Counted from the stretch's first letter, positions 9,203-20,635 are shown. The stretch: 38,206 nt of DNA from Candidatus Helarchaeota ASGARD archaeon Hel_GB_B (GCA_005191425.1 SUPR01000025.1:1-38206); one strand, 5' to 3'. Numbers and translations are program-made. The notes: a model not told the origin generated them from the sequence alone.

Positions 9203-9517
9203 ATGATAAAAATGAAAAATAAAGGATTTTATATTATATGGCCCCAATATTTTGATTCAAGGCTTACTAGAAAAGAGGGCAGGAGAGTAAATAAGAAATC
9301 TCTTGCTGTAAAAAAGCCTAATATAAAAGATCTCATAGAAGCAGCACAATCTCTAGGCTTTGAATTTAAAATTAATCCTGAAGCTTTATATCCCCGCTTC
9401 TGGTACATGGGTAATTCAGGATATCTATTAATAAAAATTGATAAAAATTATAATAAAACTGATATAATAAAAAAAATTGCTTTAAAATTAAAAAAATTAA
9501 AGAAAAAAGAACGATGA
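9203..9517 (+). CDS. srp19: Signal recognition particle 19 kDa protein (SRP19)
   Basis: SRP19 binds the tips of helices 6 and 8 of 7S RNA and prepares it for SRP54. The protein (about 104 residues) has the family block I-I-W-P-Q-Y-F-D-S-R-L-T-R-K-E-G-R-R-V near the start, P-R-F-W-Y-M-G-N-S-G-Y in the middle, and a lysine-rich tail. There are two possible starts, ATG 9203 and ATG 9212. A TATA-like GATATATT about 26 bases before 9212 would give a leaderless message from the second. Archaea and eukaryotes share this protein; bacteria lack it. Confidence 0.93.
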   Translation: MIKMKNKGFYIIWPQYFDSRLTRKEGRRVNKKSLAVKKPNIKDLIEAAQSLGFEFKINPEALYPRFWYMGNSGYLLIKIDKNYNKTDIIKKIALKLKKLKKKER

Positions 9518-9630
9518 CCTTTTAATTAATTAGAAAGATTTTAATTTTTTTTCTAATTAATCCTCTAGCTTTATATTAAATCAATATAATAATAAAATTT
9601 TAAATATTTTGGAGTGTTTAATAATTAAAT

Positions 9631-9921
9631 ATGGGTTCAGATATTTTAAAAAAAAGAAATTATTCCCGAAATGAACTATTTTTAATTAGAAAAGAAAAAT
9701 TAATATCTGCAATTATATCAGCAAAAAAAATACTAAAGGCTTCAGAACCACTTGAGATAGCAGATGAATTTTTTCATAATAGTTTTAAATTAATGGAGAA
9801 AATATATCACATTAAATATCCAAATATGAATCAAGAAGAAATCCAACAAATAATAAAGAATAATTTACAACTATCGTATAGACTTAAGCACTTAAGAAAA
9901 CGAGGGATAAATTCATGGTAG
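9631..9921 (+). CDS. Small helical protein paired with a nucleotidyltransferase (putative antitoxin partner)
   Basis: I do not recognise a named family for this 96-residue protein. It is rich in Lys, Glu and Ile and predicted to be almost all helix, with no cysteines or membrane segment. Its last codons (Ser-Trp-stop) overlap the start of the next gene by seven bases (9915-9921), so the two are translationally coupled. Small helical proteins encoded just before MNT/AbiEii-type nucleotidyltransferases are often the antitoxin or partner subunit. That role is inferred from position only. Confidence 0.6.
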   Translation: MGSDILKKRNYSRNELFLIRKEKLISAIISAKKILKASEPLEIADEFFHNSFKLMEKIYHIKYPNMNQEEIQQIIKNNLQLSYRLKHLRKRGINSW

Positions 9922-10496
9922 AGTTAGAAAAAATTCTATCGCGTCTGGTTAAAATTTTCAATTCCATTAATATAAAATATGTTATTGTTGGGGGAATAGC
10001 AATTATTCATTATGGTCATTTAAGAACTACTCAAGATATAGATCTTATTCTTGAAGATAACAAAAAATATTTCCCAAAGCTATTAGGTCTTTTTAAAAAA
10101 AACAATTTTGATGTTAATGATGCTGATTTTTATCGAGCATATCAAGAAAAGACCCATATAACAATTTTTGATAATAAAAGCTATTATAGATTAGATATTA
10201 AAATTGCATCAAAAAATATAGATTATGACGTGTTAAATAATGCTATTAAAGAACAAATTTTTAATTTTAACTTAAATTTTGCTCCTTTAGAATATGTCTT
10301 AATAGGTAAATTATTATATATTGGGAATATTGATGATATTCCAGATTCTGAGCTTTTAGAATATCAAGATATCTTAGATTTTTTAGTATTATATCATGCA
10401 AATAGAAATAGAATTAATGATGATTTTTTAATGAAAAAAGTAGTAGAAATTAATTTAGGACCAACCTTAAAGAGACTAATTTCATTTAAATTCTGA
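9915..10496 (+). CDS. Nucleotidyltransferase of the MNT/AbiEii-like type
   Basis: The 193-residue protein has the polymerase-beta-type nucleotidyltransferase signature: Gly26-Gly27, then T-T-Q-D-I-D with Asp41 and Asp43 as metal ligands, and a likely third acid, Asp94, in Y-R-L-D-I-K. The spacing and the sequence V-G-G-I-A-I-I-H-Y-G fit the AbiEii/DUF6036-like group, in which such enzymes transfer nucleotides to tRNA or to a protein partner. The gene starts inside the preceding small gene, as in toxin-antitoxin operons. The C-terminal half is helical with no second domain. It could instead be a solitary housekeeping nucleotidyltransferase; the coupling favours a two-gene module. Confidence 0.75.
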   Translation: MVELEKILSRLVKIFNSINIKYVIVGGIAIIHYGHLRTTQDIDLILEDNKKYFPKLLGLFKKNNFDVNDADFYRAYQEKTHITIFDNKSYYRLDIKIASKNIDYDVLNNAIKEQIFNFNLNFAPLEYVLIGKLLYIGNIDDIPDSELLEYQDILDFLVLYHANRNRINDDFLMKKVVEINLGPTLKRLISFKF

Positions 10497-10933
10497 TTAT
10501 ACAATTAAAAAAAAGTAGAAAAAGAAATTTGAATTTATTAAAAGCAATCAAATTAAATAATAAATCCCAAAATATAAAGAATGTCAGAAACTATTAATAT
10601 TAAAGACGCAGATTAATAAAAAAACCAACGGAAAATGAGAAAATTCAAACTTTTTTATAATATATTTCTCTTTATGGTATGAAAATTCATAATTTATTAA
10701 AAAATTAAATTCGAACTCTAGAAACCAAAATTAAAAAAGACTTTATAAACAAATAAAAAAATCGAAAAATCTTTAAAAACTAAATCAAAAATATCAAATC
10801 TATTTCTTATGTAATAAAATTCTAGATTATTTATAAAAGTTTATAAAGTATCCAAAAACTTATAAACATTTTTTAGTAAATAATTATAAGAAAAAAGCTA
10901 AGGGTACTATATAATTGTAAGGGAGTCCTTTTT
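10497..10933. other. Intergenic region with repeated TATA-like boxes before gar1-tfb
   Basis: There is no credible open frame. Copies of a TTATAAA core occur near 10742, 10831, 10841 and 10860, and TATATAA lies near 10909. Any of the last four could be the TATA box of the gar1-tfb operon. GGGAG at 10921-10925 is the gar1 ribosome binding site. Nothing else stands out. Confidence 0.4.
10829..10868 (+). promoter_or_regulatory. Candidate promoter cluster for gar1-tfb
   Basis: Three TTATAAA boxes lie within 40 bases (about 10831, 10841 and 10860). The last is about 70 bases before the gar1 start, giving a leader of about 45 bases that includes the GGGAG site. TFB is itself the promoter-recognition factor, so closely spaced boxes could allow autoregulation; that is speculation. 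Confidence 0.35.
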
Positions 10934-11185
10934 TTGAAAAGATTAGGAAAAGTATTACATATTATGAATAATAAGAAAATAGCAATTGTGCATTGTGATA
11001 AAATTTATAATAAAATAATTGGAAAAAAGGTAGTAGATGAAAAAGTTATGAATATTGGCACTGTTTATGATATTTTTGGTCCAGTACAAAATCCATATAT
11101 AGTAATAAAATTAAATGAAAAACAAAAAAATGCGGATAAACTTCCAGGTAAATTATTATACATATATACAAAAAGAAAAAGGTAA
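10934..11185 (+). CDS. gar1: H/ACA ribonucleoprotein subunit Gar1
   Basis: Gar1 is a core protein of box H/ACA RNPs, which guide pseudouridylation of rRNA. The protein (83 residues) has the family pattern R-L-G-K-V-L-H, then V-V-D-E-K-V-M-N-I-G-T-V-Y-D-I-F-G-P-V-Q-N-P-Y and the closing P-G-K-L-L-Y-I, over a small beta-barrel. The TTG start at 10934 is supported by GGGAG eight bases upstream. The stop codon is seven bases before tfb, and gar1-tfb is a gene pair known from many archaea. Confidence 0.93.
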   Translation: MKRLGKVLHIMNNKKIAIVHCDKIYNKIIGKKVVDEKVMNIGTVYDIFGPVQNPYIVIKLNEKQKNADKLPGKLLYIYTKRKR

Positions 11186-11192
11186 TAGTTAA

Positions 11193-12128
11193 ATGACGAA
11201 TTTAGATAAAAAAACTGATGAAATTCCGTATTATTGTAGTGAATGTGGTGGGCGGATTATTCAAAATTATCGGGAAGCAGAGTTAACGTGTAGTAATTGT
11301 GGACTGGTGATCAGAACACAAATATTTTTAAAAGGCCCAGAATGGCGAGAATTTGATACTGAACAAAAAGAGAAGAGATGTCGAGTAGGTGATCCCTTTA
11401 CATGTACTATACATGATTATGGCCTTGCAACAATTATTAGTGAAAAAAATAGAGATTATTTAGGACGTGTTTTATCTCAAAAATATAATTCACAGATCTA
11501 TCGTCTCCGAAAACTAGATAAACAATACAGATATACAAATTCTAGTCAAAAAAGTATGATGAAAGCTTTTACAGAACTTGAACGATTAGAGTCATCGATT
11601 AATTTACCAATATCAAGAAAAATTAAAGAAGAGGCAGCAATTTTATATAGAAAATTGCTTGAAAAAGGGTTAACTAAAGGTCGTTCAATTGATTTAATAA
11701 TAACAACAATTTTATATATTACATGCCGTCAAAATGGTCTACCAATTACTCTTAAGGATATTTGTCAAAACTCAAAATTTAGTGAAAAATCAATAAATAG
11801 GATGTATAGATTTATTTGTAAAGAATTGAAATTAGAAATTTTACCTGTAAACCCAATTAATTTCATTTCTAGATTTGCTTCTGCTTTGGACGTAAGTATT
11901 GAAGTCCAAAAACTAGCAATTGATATTATAAATAAAGCAATAAAAATGGGGATTAGTTCTGGAAGGGGACAGATGGGCTTAATTGCTGGAGCTTTGTATA
12001 TTGCTTGTATTTTAAAGGACCAACATAGATCTCAAAAAAAGATCGCATCAATTGTTAATGTAACTGAAGTTACGATTAGAAATAGATATAAAGAACTAGT
12101 AAAAAAACTTAATATAGAATTACCGTAG
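11193..12128 (+). CDS. tfb: Transcription initiation factor TFB (TFIIB homologue)
   Basis: TFB binds the BRE and TBP-DNA and recruits RNA polymerase. The protein (311 residues, normal length) has an N-terminal zinc ribbon (Cys15-x2-Cys18 and Cys33-x2-Cys36) and the B-finger P-E-W-R-E-F-D. Two cyclin repeats follow, at about 115-205 and 215-305. The second repeat has the typical G-L-I-A-G-A-L-Y-I-A-C-I and a helix-turn-helix (V-T-E-V-T-I-R-N-R-Y) that reads the BRE. It is in an operon with gar1 and converges on the TFE-beta-like gene, 13 bases apart. Confidence 0.96.
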   Translation: MTNLDKKTDEIPYYCSECGGRIIQNYREAELTCSNCGLVIRTQIFLKGPEWREFDTEQKEKRCRVGDPFTCTIHDYGLATIISEKNRDYLGRVLSQKYNSQIYRLRKLDKQYRYTNSSQKSMMKAFTELERLESSINLPISRKIKEEAAILYRKLLEKGLTKGRSIDLIITTILYITCRQNGLPITLKDICQNSKFSEKSINRMYRFICKELKLEILPVNPINFISRFASALDVSIEVQKLAIDIINKAIKMGISSGRGQMGLIAGALYIACILKDQHRSQKKIASIVNVTEVTIRNRYKELVKKLNIELP

Positions 12129-12141
12129 GTTTTGAATTGTT

Positions 12142-12504
12142 TTAGCCTTTTTTAGAAACTGATTCTTCCATCCACGCCAATAAATCTTTACAGGTAATAA
12201 TCTTGTCGATACCACATATTTCAAGGTTGCTGCATAAAAAGCATGGACAATTATCTAGAGTATCCCATTCTATTTTTTCAGGCTCTTTTTTTGTATAATA
12301 AAGCCGATAGGTCCATCTTCCTTTATTTAATTCTTTTTCTCTCCTTATTAATCCATCTTCTTCCAACTTTACGGCTATTCGAGATCCGAGTCGGCTTGTT
12401 GCCCCTAAAAACTTCCACAATTCAGACTGTAATACTCCTTTTGCTCCATATTCCTTAATAAATTCTAATGCTTTAAGTTCTTGAGGGTCTATCATTTTTA
12501 TCAA
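12142..12504 (-). CDS. TFE-beta/RPC39(RPC34)-like winged-helix protein with an iron-sulfur cysteine motif
   Basis: The 120-residue protein begins with a winged helix (about residues 8-72: helices around L-K-A-L-E-F-I-K and Q-S-E-L-W-K-F-L, wing R-W-T-Y-R-L-Y-Y). It ends with a cysteine module, Cys88-x2-Cys91-x5-Cys97-x7-Cys105, plus an extra Cys86, followed by L-L-A-W-M. This order and spacing resembles the C-terminal 4Fe-4S part of archaeal TFE-beta and of the RNA polymerase III subunit RPC39. TFE-beta pairs with TFE-alpha to help open promoters. Its place next to tfb fits. A generic archaeal winged-helix regulator is the alternative. Confidence 0.72.
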   Translation of the reverse strand: MIKMIDPQELKALEFIKEYGAKGVLQSELWKFLGATSRLGSRIAVKLEEDGLIRREKELNKGRWTYRLYYTKKEPEKIEWDTLDNCPCFLCSNLEICGIDKIITCKDLLAWMEESVSKKG

Positions 12505-12557
12505 GCTAACTCCTATCAGTGAATTTATTATATGTACAAAAAAATATTAAATTTTTT

Positions 12558-13169
12558 TCATTCAATTTTTATAAAATTTTTACATATTAAATACATTTCA
12601 CGACTTGTATCTAAACTTGCTTTTGGTTTAGTAAACCGCACAAATTTAAAATATAATTTGAATTCTTTTTTAATATTATTTATATTTGAACCTTGAAAAA
12701 CTTTGCTAATAAAGTGACCATCTTTCTTTAAAAATGGTTTTACAATATACTCAAAGGCGCACTTTATCAAATAATTTTGCCGTTCTACATCTAGGTTAGA
12801 AATGCCACTAGTATGCATAGAGCAATCGGAAATGATTAAATCAGCTTTATTAGGAAGTAATGGTCCTATTTTTTTAGTAATTTCCGGGCTTGTAATATTA
12901 AATTTTAAAAATTTTACATTTCCTGGAATAGGTCTTATATCGTTAATATCTATTCCCAGTATCAATATATTTTTACCTTTTATTGATTGAATTGCTTGTA
13001 TCCAACTTCCAGGAGCACAGCAAATATCTATTACAATTGATATATTCCTTAAGAATTTATATTTTTGATTTAATTGTAATAATTTATAAGCTGCTCTAGA
13101 TCTATATTTTTCTCGTTTAGATCTTCTATAATATATGTCTTTTTTCCTTTTATTTATCCAATTTGACAT
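12558..13169 (-). CDS. rlmE: 23S rRNA 2'-O-ribose methyltransferase RlmE (FtsJ family)
   Basis: This SAM-dependent enzyme methylates the ribose of a conserved uridine (U2552 in E. coli) in the ribosomal A-loop. The 203-residue protein has the FtsJ catalytic tetrad Lys29 (R-A-A-Y-K-L), Asp115 (S-D-C-S), Lys156 (I-S-K-V-F-Q-G) and Glu191 (S-R-E-M-Y). The SAM loop reads D-I-C-C-A-P-G-S-W, with cysteines where D-L-G-A-A-P-G is usual. It lacks the TRAM domain seen in some archaeal homologues. It follows the TFE-beta-like gene's strand but is upstream of it by about 50 bases, so the two may be co-transcribed. Confidence 0.93.
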   Translation of the reverse strand: MSNWINKRKKDIYYRRSKREKYRSRAAYKLLQLNQKYKFLRNISIVIDICCAPGSWIQAIQSIKGKNILILGIDINDIRPIPGNVKFLKFNITSPEITKKIGPLLPNKADLIISDCSMHTSGISNLDVERQNYLIKCAFEYIVKPFLKKDGHFISKVFQGSNINNIKKEFKLYFKFVRFTKPKASLDTSREMYLICKNFIKIE

Positions 13170-13459
13170 TTTTAATACTGAACTTTTTTTGTTAATAATT
13201 TATAAAATTCACAATAATAATATAATCTATTATAGTTGATAATAATTTCATAAAATGGTTTATAATTGAAGTTAATTTTGATTTTTTTATTTTCAAATTT
13301 TATTATACTTTAATAATTAAACCTATTTGATATTAATTATATCAATATAAAACATTAGCAATTTTTTCCCAATTTAATTATTTTTGTCCAAATTTTATTA
13401 CAAAAAATTCAAATATTTCAATGCATTTTGTTTTTATAGAAATTGATAAATATAATTAA

Positions 13460-15451
<1,992 letters not shown>

Positions 15452-15459
15452 AATAATAA

Positions 15460-18078
15460 ATGGATTTGTTAATTTTGAGAGAAGGTAAAATACTAAATGT
15501 AAAAGCTATCACTGAGGAAATGAAAGATGCCTATATGGACTACTCAATGTCTGTAATAATTGGAAGGGCACTACCTGATGTGAGGGATGGGTTAAAACCA
15601 GTGCATCGCAGGATACTTTATGCTATGCATGAAATTGGTATGACTAATTTCAAAAAATCGGCTAGAATTGTAGGAGCAGTATTGGGTCAATATCATCCCC
15701 ATGGTGATACCGCAATTTATGATGCTGTAGTAAGAATGACTCAAGATTTTTCATTACGGTATCCCCTAATTGATGGTCAAGGAAATTTCGGGAGTATCGA
15801 TGGTGATACTGCTGCAGCAATGAGATATACCGAAGCCCGACTATCCGCTATTTCTAAAGAAATGCTTGAAGATATTGATAAAGATACAATTGATATGACT
15901 CCTAATTTCGATGATACACTAAAAGAACCTACCGTTTTACCAGCAAAAGTACCTAATCTACTAATTAATGGCGCGTCCGGTATTGCAGTGGGAATGGCTA
16001 CTAATATACCACCTCATAACCTCTCAGAAGTCATTAATGGTATTATCGCAACAATTAACAACCCAGATATTACCAATGATGAACTTATGGAATATATTAA
16101 AGGGCCTGATTTTCCAACTGGTGGCGTGATTAAAGGTATTAAAGGTATTAGAGATGCCTATAATCAAGGAAAAGGTAAAATATTTATCCAAGGACAATAT
16201 TTTGTTGAAAATTTTAAGGGCGGCGATAGAAAGAGAATCATCATTACCGAAATTCCTTATATGGTTAATAAATCCAAACTAATTGAAAAAATAGCTGAAT
16301 TGGTAATCAATAAGAAAATTACGGGAATTTCGGATATAAGAGATGAATCCGACCGCAATGGTATGCGAATTGTTATTGAATTAAAATCAGGTGTGAATCC
16401 TGATATTGTTATCAATAATTTATATACTCATACGAATCTTCGTACTACTTTCGGTGTTATTAATCTCGTTTTAGTGAAGTCGAATGACGGGAAATTGGTA
16501 CCCAGAATTTTAAAACTTAATGAACTTATTAAGGAATATATTAAACATCGAGTAGAAGTAATTGAACGGAGAACAAAATATGAGAAAAATAAAGCTGAAA
16601 AAAGAATTCACACATTAGAAGGTCTAATTTTTGCAATTAATCATATCGATAGAGTAATTGAAATCTTAAAGAGCTCGCCTTCAACGGAAGCTGCACGTAT
16701 TTCATTAAAATCAATTAAAGGTGTAGGTCAAACTGAATTAACTGATAAGCAAATTAATGCAATTTTTGATATGCGACTTCAACAATTAATTAAACTTGAA
16801 AAAGATAAATTGATTAATGAATTAAATGATTTAAAAAAGAAAGTAAAGGAATTTAATATAATTCTGACCAGTGAAGATAAATTAAATGAAGTTATTATCA
16901 AGGAATTAAAGGAATTAGATAAAAAATATGGTGATAAAAGACGGACAGAAATAGATATTGAAGACTATTTTATAGAAAGCCCGGGCGAATTAATACCTGA
17001 AGAAAAAGTAGTATTTCTGTTGACGAGAGAAGGTTATGTTAAAAGTATTTCTATAGAAAGCTATAAAAGCCAGAAAAGAGGGGGAAAAGGAATGACTGCA
17101 ATGAAAATTGGGGATGAAGACGAAATTAACGAAATATTTGCATGCTCAAACCATGATAAAATGTTTTTCTTTACTAATAAAGGCAAAGTCTTTAGTATTA
17201 ATGTCTATGAAATTCCACCTTCTAAAAAAAGAATGACAAAGGGGATCATCGTCAATAAATTAGTCCATCTTGATAAAGATGAAAAAATTAATGCCGTATT
17301 ACCAGTAAAAGAAGAAGATTTCAATGAAGATTATTATCTGACGATTGCCACAAAATTTGGTCTAATTAAAAAGACTGAAATTAAAAAATTAAAAAATATA
17401 AGACAAAATGGAATAATTATCATTACATTAAAAGAGGGGGATGACTTAATCGATGTAAAAATGACTAACGGCGAAAATGATATTATACTTGGCACAAAAA
17501 ATGGCTTTGTAATCCGGTTTAATGAATCTGAAGTCCGCCCTACTGGTAGAACATCTCAAGGTGTAATTGGAATTGACCTTAGACCTGGCGATGAAGTCAT
17601 TGAAATGGCTATTGTTAATAACTTAGGTTCCTTATTAACTATTACCTCTACAGGATTTGGAAAGAGGACAACATTTAAAAAATATAATAGGATTCATAGG
17701 GGCGGAAAAGGAGTTTTTAATATCCAACTACGGTCTAAAAATGAAGAAGTCGTCTCAATTAAAACTGTAAATCAGAACGATGAAATAATGTTAATGACTT
17801 ATTATGGCAATATTATACGAATTCCTGTTTCTGATATTAGAATAATTGGTCGAAGGACCCATGGAGTAACACTTATTCGATTTAACAAAGAAAATGAAAA
17901 AGAAAGAGTAGTAGCTGTTGCTAAAATTGATGAAAGTTTAATTTCAAAAGTCGAAAACATGGAAAAAAGAAATTTTGGACAAAATGAATTGGAAACCGAA
18001 TTAGATGAAGATTATAATCTTGAATTTTATAGCGATACCAATGATGAAAATAATTCTAATATAGGTCAAAAAGATTAA
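15460..18078 (+). CDS. gyrA: DNA gyrase subunit A
   Basis: GyrA cuts and rejoins DNA. The 872-residue protein has the winged-helix breakage domain with catalytic Tyr123 (M-R-Y-T-E-A-R-L) and the quinolone-region loop [10 protein letters not shown] (about 79-88). A coiled-coil tower follows, then a C-terminal beta-pinwheel. The pinwheel begins with the GyrA box Q-K-R-G-G-K-G (538-544), which marks true gyrase rather than topoisomerase IV. The last 35 residues are acidic, as in bacterial GyrA tails. It forms an operon with gyrB (eight-base gap). Gyrase is bacterial by origin and was acquired by several archaeal lineages. Confidence 0.96.
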   Translation: MDLLILREGKILNVKAITEEMKDAYMDYSMSVIIGRALPDVRDGLKPVHRRILYAMHEIGMTNFKKSARIVGAVLGQYHPHGDTAIYDAVVRMTQDFSLRYPLIDGQGNFGSIDGDTAAAMRYTEARLSAISKEMLEDIDKDTIDMTPNFDDTLKEPTVLPAKVPNLLINGASGIAVGMATNIPPHNLSEVINGIIATINNPDITNDELMEYIKGPDFPTGGVIKGIKGIRDAYNQGKGKIFIQGQYFVENFKGGDRKRIIITEIPYMVNKSKLIEKIAELVINKKITGISDIRDESDRNGMRIVIELKSGVNPDIVINNLYTHTNLRTTFGVINLVLVKSNDGKLVPRILKLNELIKEYIKHRVEVIERRTKYEKNKAEKRIHTLEGLIFAINHIDRVIEILKSSPSTEAARISLKSIKGVGQTELTDKQINAIFDMRLQQLIKLEKDKLINELNDLKKKVKEFNIILTSEDKLNEVIIKELKELDKKYGDKRRTEIDIEDYFIESPGELIPEEKVVFLLTREGYVKSISIESYKSQKRGGKGMTAMKIGDEDEINEIFACSNHDKMFFFTNKGKVFSINVYEIPPSKKRMTKGIIVNKLVHLDKDEKINAVLPVKEEDFNEDYYLTIATKFGLIKKTEIKKLKNIRQNGIIIITLKEGDDLIDVKMTNGENDIILGTKNGFVIRFNESEVRPTGRTSQGVIGIDLRPGDEVIEMAIVNNLGSLLTITSTGFGKRTTFKKYNRIHRGGKGVFNIQLRSKNEEVVSIKTVNQNDEIMLMTYYGNIIRIPVSDIRIIGRRTHGVTLIRFNKENEKERVVAVAKIDESLISKVENMEKRNFGQNELETELDEDYNLEFYSDTNDENNSNIGQKD

Positions 18079-18116
18079 ATTCAAATATTTTATAATCCAC
18101 CTATTCCTTGAATTAA

Positions 18117-19295
18117 ATGAATTTTCCAATAAAAAAATATAAAGAAGGAAAAACATTTTTCTATGCACCCGATTTAGACAAATATGGAATTCCTCAGAAT
18201 GCTCCAGCATTTTATAATCCTAATATGAAATTTAATAGAGATTGTTCACTAATAGCAATTCAAACATATCAAAAATTACTTAATAAAAATATCATAATAT
18301 GCGACCCATTATCTGGAGTAGGAATAAGAGGACTAAGATATGTTAATGAACTCAATGGGGTAAACTTTGTTTTTGTTAATGATTATAATAAAAATGCTTA
18401 TGAATTAATTTTGCGGAATATTAAATTATTAAAAAATAACCTCATAATTAAAGCTTTTAATAAAGAAGCAAATAATTTTCTTAATGATTTTAGTATTTTA
18501 CCTAAAGTTTTGGATATCATCGATATAGACCCATTTGGATCACCTACTTGTTTTATTGATACTGCTGTAAGGGCTCTAAAGAAACGTGGTTTAATTATGT
18601 TAACCGCCACAGATATGAGGATTCTTTGTGGGATACAACCCAAAGTTTGTGCTAGAAAATATGGCGGATACTCACTCAAAACTAATTATTGTCATGAAAT
18701 TGCAATACGATTACTTTTAGGTTGTTTGATGAAAATTGCGAATCGGTTCAATTTTTATATCCATCCCCTGATGTCTTTTACTCAAATTCATTATATTCGG
18801 ACTATTGTTGAGTTAATTAAAAATAAAAAAGAAATAAGTAAAAATTTGAAGGATTTTGGATATATATCTCATTGTTTCAAATGTAATGGTAGGTTAATTT
18901 TTAAAGAATTAGATATTAAAATACCGAAAACATGTCCTTTTTGTGGTAGTAAATTAATAAGTATAGCTGGTCCCTTATGGTTGGGTAAAATTCAAGATAA
19001 AAACTTTTTATCAAATTCATTAGAAATTATTAAAAATATTGAACTAACTAACAAAAAGAAAATCGAGTTGTTCTTTTCTACTCTATTAGCAGAATCTGAA
19101 ATGCCTCCTACTTATTATAACATCCATAAAATATGTAAAAATATCAAAATTTCTGCCCCTAAACTTGAATCAATAATTAACAAATTACATGAATCAAATT
19201 TTATAGCAAGCAGGACTCATTTTTGCCCTATTTGTATAAAAACTGATGCTAATATAAATTTAATAATAAAAACAATAAAAGACTTAAAAACTTAG
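18117..19295 (+). CDS. trm1: tRNA (guanine-26 N2)-dimethyltransferase Trm1
   Basis: Trm1 methylates G26 at the junction of the D and anticodon arms of tRNA. The 392-residue protein has the N-terminal E-G-K-T-F-F-Y-A-P and F-Y-N-P-x-M-x-F-N-R-D motifs, a SAM site (D-P-L-S-G-V-G-I-R-G) and the catalytic I-D-P-F-G-S-P. The L-T-A-T-D segment and the Y-G-x-Y-S-L-K block also fit. A zinc ribbon (C-F-K-C and C-P-F-C) and a C-terminal winged-helix part follow. Length and order match archaeal Trm1. It starts 38 bases after gyrA and ends three bases from the convergent longin-domain gene. Confidence 0.95.
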   Translation: MNFPIKKYKEGKTFFYAPDLDKYGIPQNAPAFYNPNMKFNRDCSLIAIQTYQKLLNKNIIICDPLSGVGIRGLRYVNELNGVNFVFVNDYNKNAYELILRNIKLLKNNLIIKAFNKEANNFLNDFSILPKVLDIIDIDPFGSPTCFIDTAVRALKKRGLIMLTATDMRILCGIQPKVCARKYGGYSLKTNYCHEIAIRLLLGCLMKIANRFNFYIHPLMSFTQIHYIRTIVELIKNKKEISKNLKDFGYISHCFKCNGRLIFKELDIKIPKTCPFCGSKLISIAGPLWLGKIQDKNFLSNSLEIIKNIELTNKKKIELFFSTLLAESEMPPTYYNIHKICKNIKISAPKLESIINKLHESNFIASRTHFCPICIKTDANINLIIKTIKDLKT

Positions 19296-19298
19296 TTA

Positions 19299-20330
19299 TT
19301 ATTTTTTCACCCATTCGATGTCCTGCCCTAATTTGTCCAAAAAGCTGGCAAGAATTGTCCTCGGGATATTCATTTTTTTAGAAATTTCTTTTAATGAATG
19401 ATTACCATTACAATAATGTATAATTTCTGAAAATAATTTATTGAGGTCTGGGTCTATATCTATCGATTTTAAAAGGTTAAAGTTCGTTATTACTGGATAT
19501 ATCCTAACTGGTCGTACCCAACCCTCTTTCATACAAAATGCCACAATCTCTTTTACTTTGTCCAAATCTACATTTAATTTTAAATGGATCCCATTTATAC
19601 TGATTTTTCCCTCCTTCATTAAAGTTAATATATCTATTCCTTTTTTACCAAAATTATTCATTATAGTTTCATATACATAAGAAATTTTCTCAAAAATATT
19701 TTTTCCTTCCTCTGTTAAGATATAGATATCTGTATTTTTAATCATCTCACTTAATTGCCCTCCTATTTGAATTATCCCAAGTTCTTGAAGATATGCAAGT
19801 TTCTCAATTACCGATTCTATTGGTTCATTTAAACGGTTAGAAATTTCTTTTACATCTGATGTATTGTCTATAGCAACTAATAGATTTAACGTAGACCGAT
19901 CAATGAAATCCTCTGATAAAATAGGCACGTCATTCATTGATATGAATTCTGGAGCAAATTTTTTTACAATTATTTCTTTATATGGATCAAAAATTACTGT
20001 ATCTGCAGCTGGATCTATCTCATAAATCTCTTCAAATAATTTAATTGTCTCTCTTAATATTCTTCTTATATTTGGAGTGTCTGTTTTCGCTAAAAGTAAA
20101 CCTATGATTTCCTTCCCGGGTTCTATCAATATCTTAAAATCTCCCCTATCTACAGCTCTGATTATTTTATTTGAATTTGAATTGGGCATTATAAAATTTA
20201 AAAAGGATGAGATCGCGGATAAGAAACCCGATACCATCTGCTCATCTAACGAAGAACCTATGAAACTATGGTGAAGTATACATGTCCCAACATTCTTTAT
20301 TACAAAAAATATTTCAAATATTCTAGCCAT
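19299..20330 (-). CDS. Longin/roadblock-like domain protein with C-terminal winged-helix domains
   Basis: The first 120 residues of this 343-residue protein look like a longin- or roadblock-type alpha-beta domain: a strand (F-F-V-I-K-N), a tight turn, a strand (C-I-L-H-H), then the helix block Q-M-V-S-G-F-L-S-A-I-S-S-F. The same block occurs in the protein at 32938 (Q-L-I-S-G-F-L-T-A-I-L-S-F). Residues 145-210 look like a winged helix ending in I-L-T-E-E-G-K. A third helical region (about 225-343) may hold one or two more, with S-L-K-E-I-S-K-K-M-N-I-P-R-T. Longin and roadblock domains bind small GTPases and are enriched in Asgard archaea; joining one to DNA-binding-like folds is unusual. The function is unknown. 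Confidence 0.6.
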   Translation of the reverse strand: MARIFEIFFVIKNVGTCILHHSFIGSSLDEQMVSGFLSAISSFLNFIMPNSNSNKIIRAVDRGDFKILIEPGKEIIGLLLAKTDTPNIRRILRETIKLFEEIYEIDPAADTVIFDPYKEIIVKKFAPEFISMNDVPILSEDFIDRSTLNLLVAIDNTSDVKEISNRLNEPIESVIEKLAYLQELGIIQIGGQLSEMIKNTDIYILTEEGKNIFEKISYVYETIMNNFGKKGIDILTLMKEGKISINGIHLKLNVDLDKVKEIVAFCMKEGWVRPVRIYPVITNFNLLKSIDIDPDLNKLFSEIIHYCNGNHSLKEISKKMNIPRTILASFLDKLGQDIEWVKK

Positions 20331-20635
20331 TTATCTCATTTTTTTTCTTTATTGATTTTAATTCTTTTAAGTTATTCATCTGACTTGAAAAATATCCCAA
20401 AACTATTTTCTATGTTCATTTTTTAAATTTTTGAGGCGATCAATAATTTAATAATTTTTGAAATTATATTCAATTTTTAAAATAAAAGTTTTAATCTCTT
20501 TAAAAATACTTATTTAATTAAACTCACTATAAATTTAAAAAAAATTTATCCATTTTAAAATAATAAAATATGTATATTTTATTATTATAAAGTAATATTT
20601 TTTAAGTAAGTTAAAAAATTGGATGTTAAATAAAA
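20331..20635. other. Divergent intergenic region, AT-rich
   Basis: This spacer lies between the longin/winged-helix gene and the cyclophilin gene. It contains several A/T runs and presumably both promoters. No open frame or RNA gene is visible. Confidence 0.35.
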
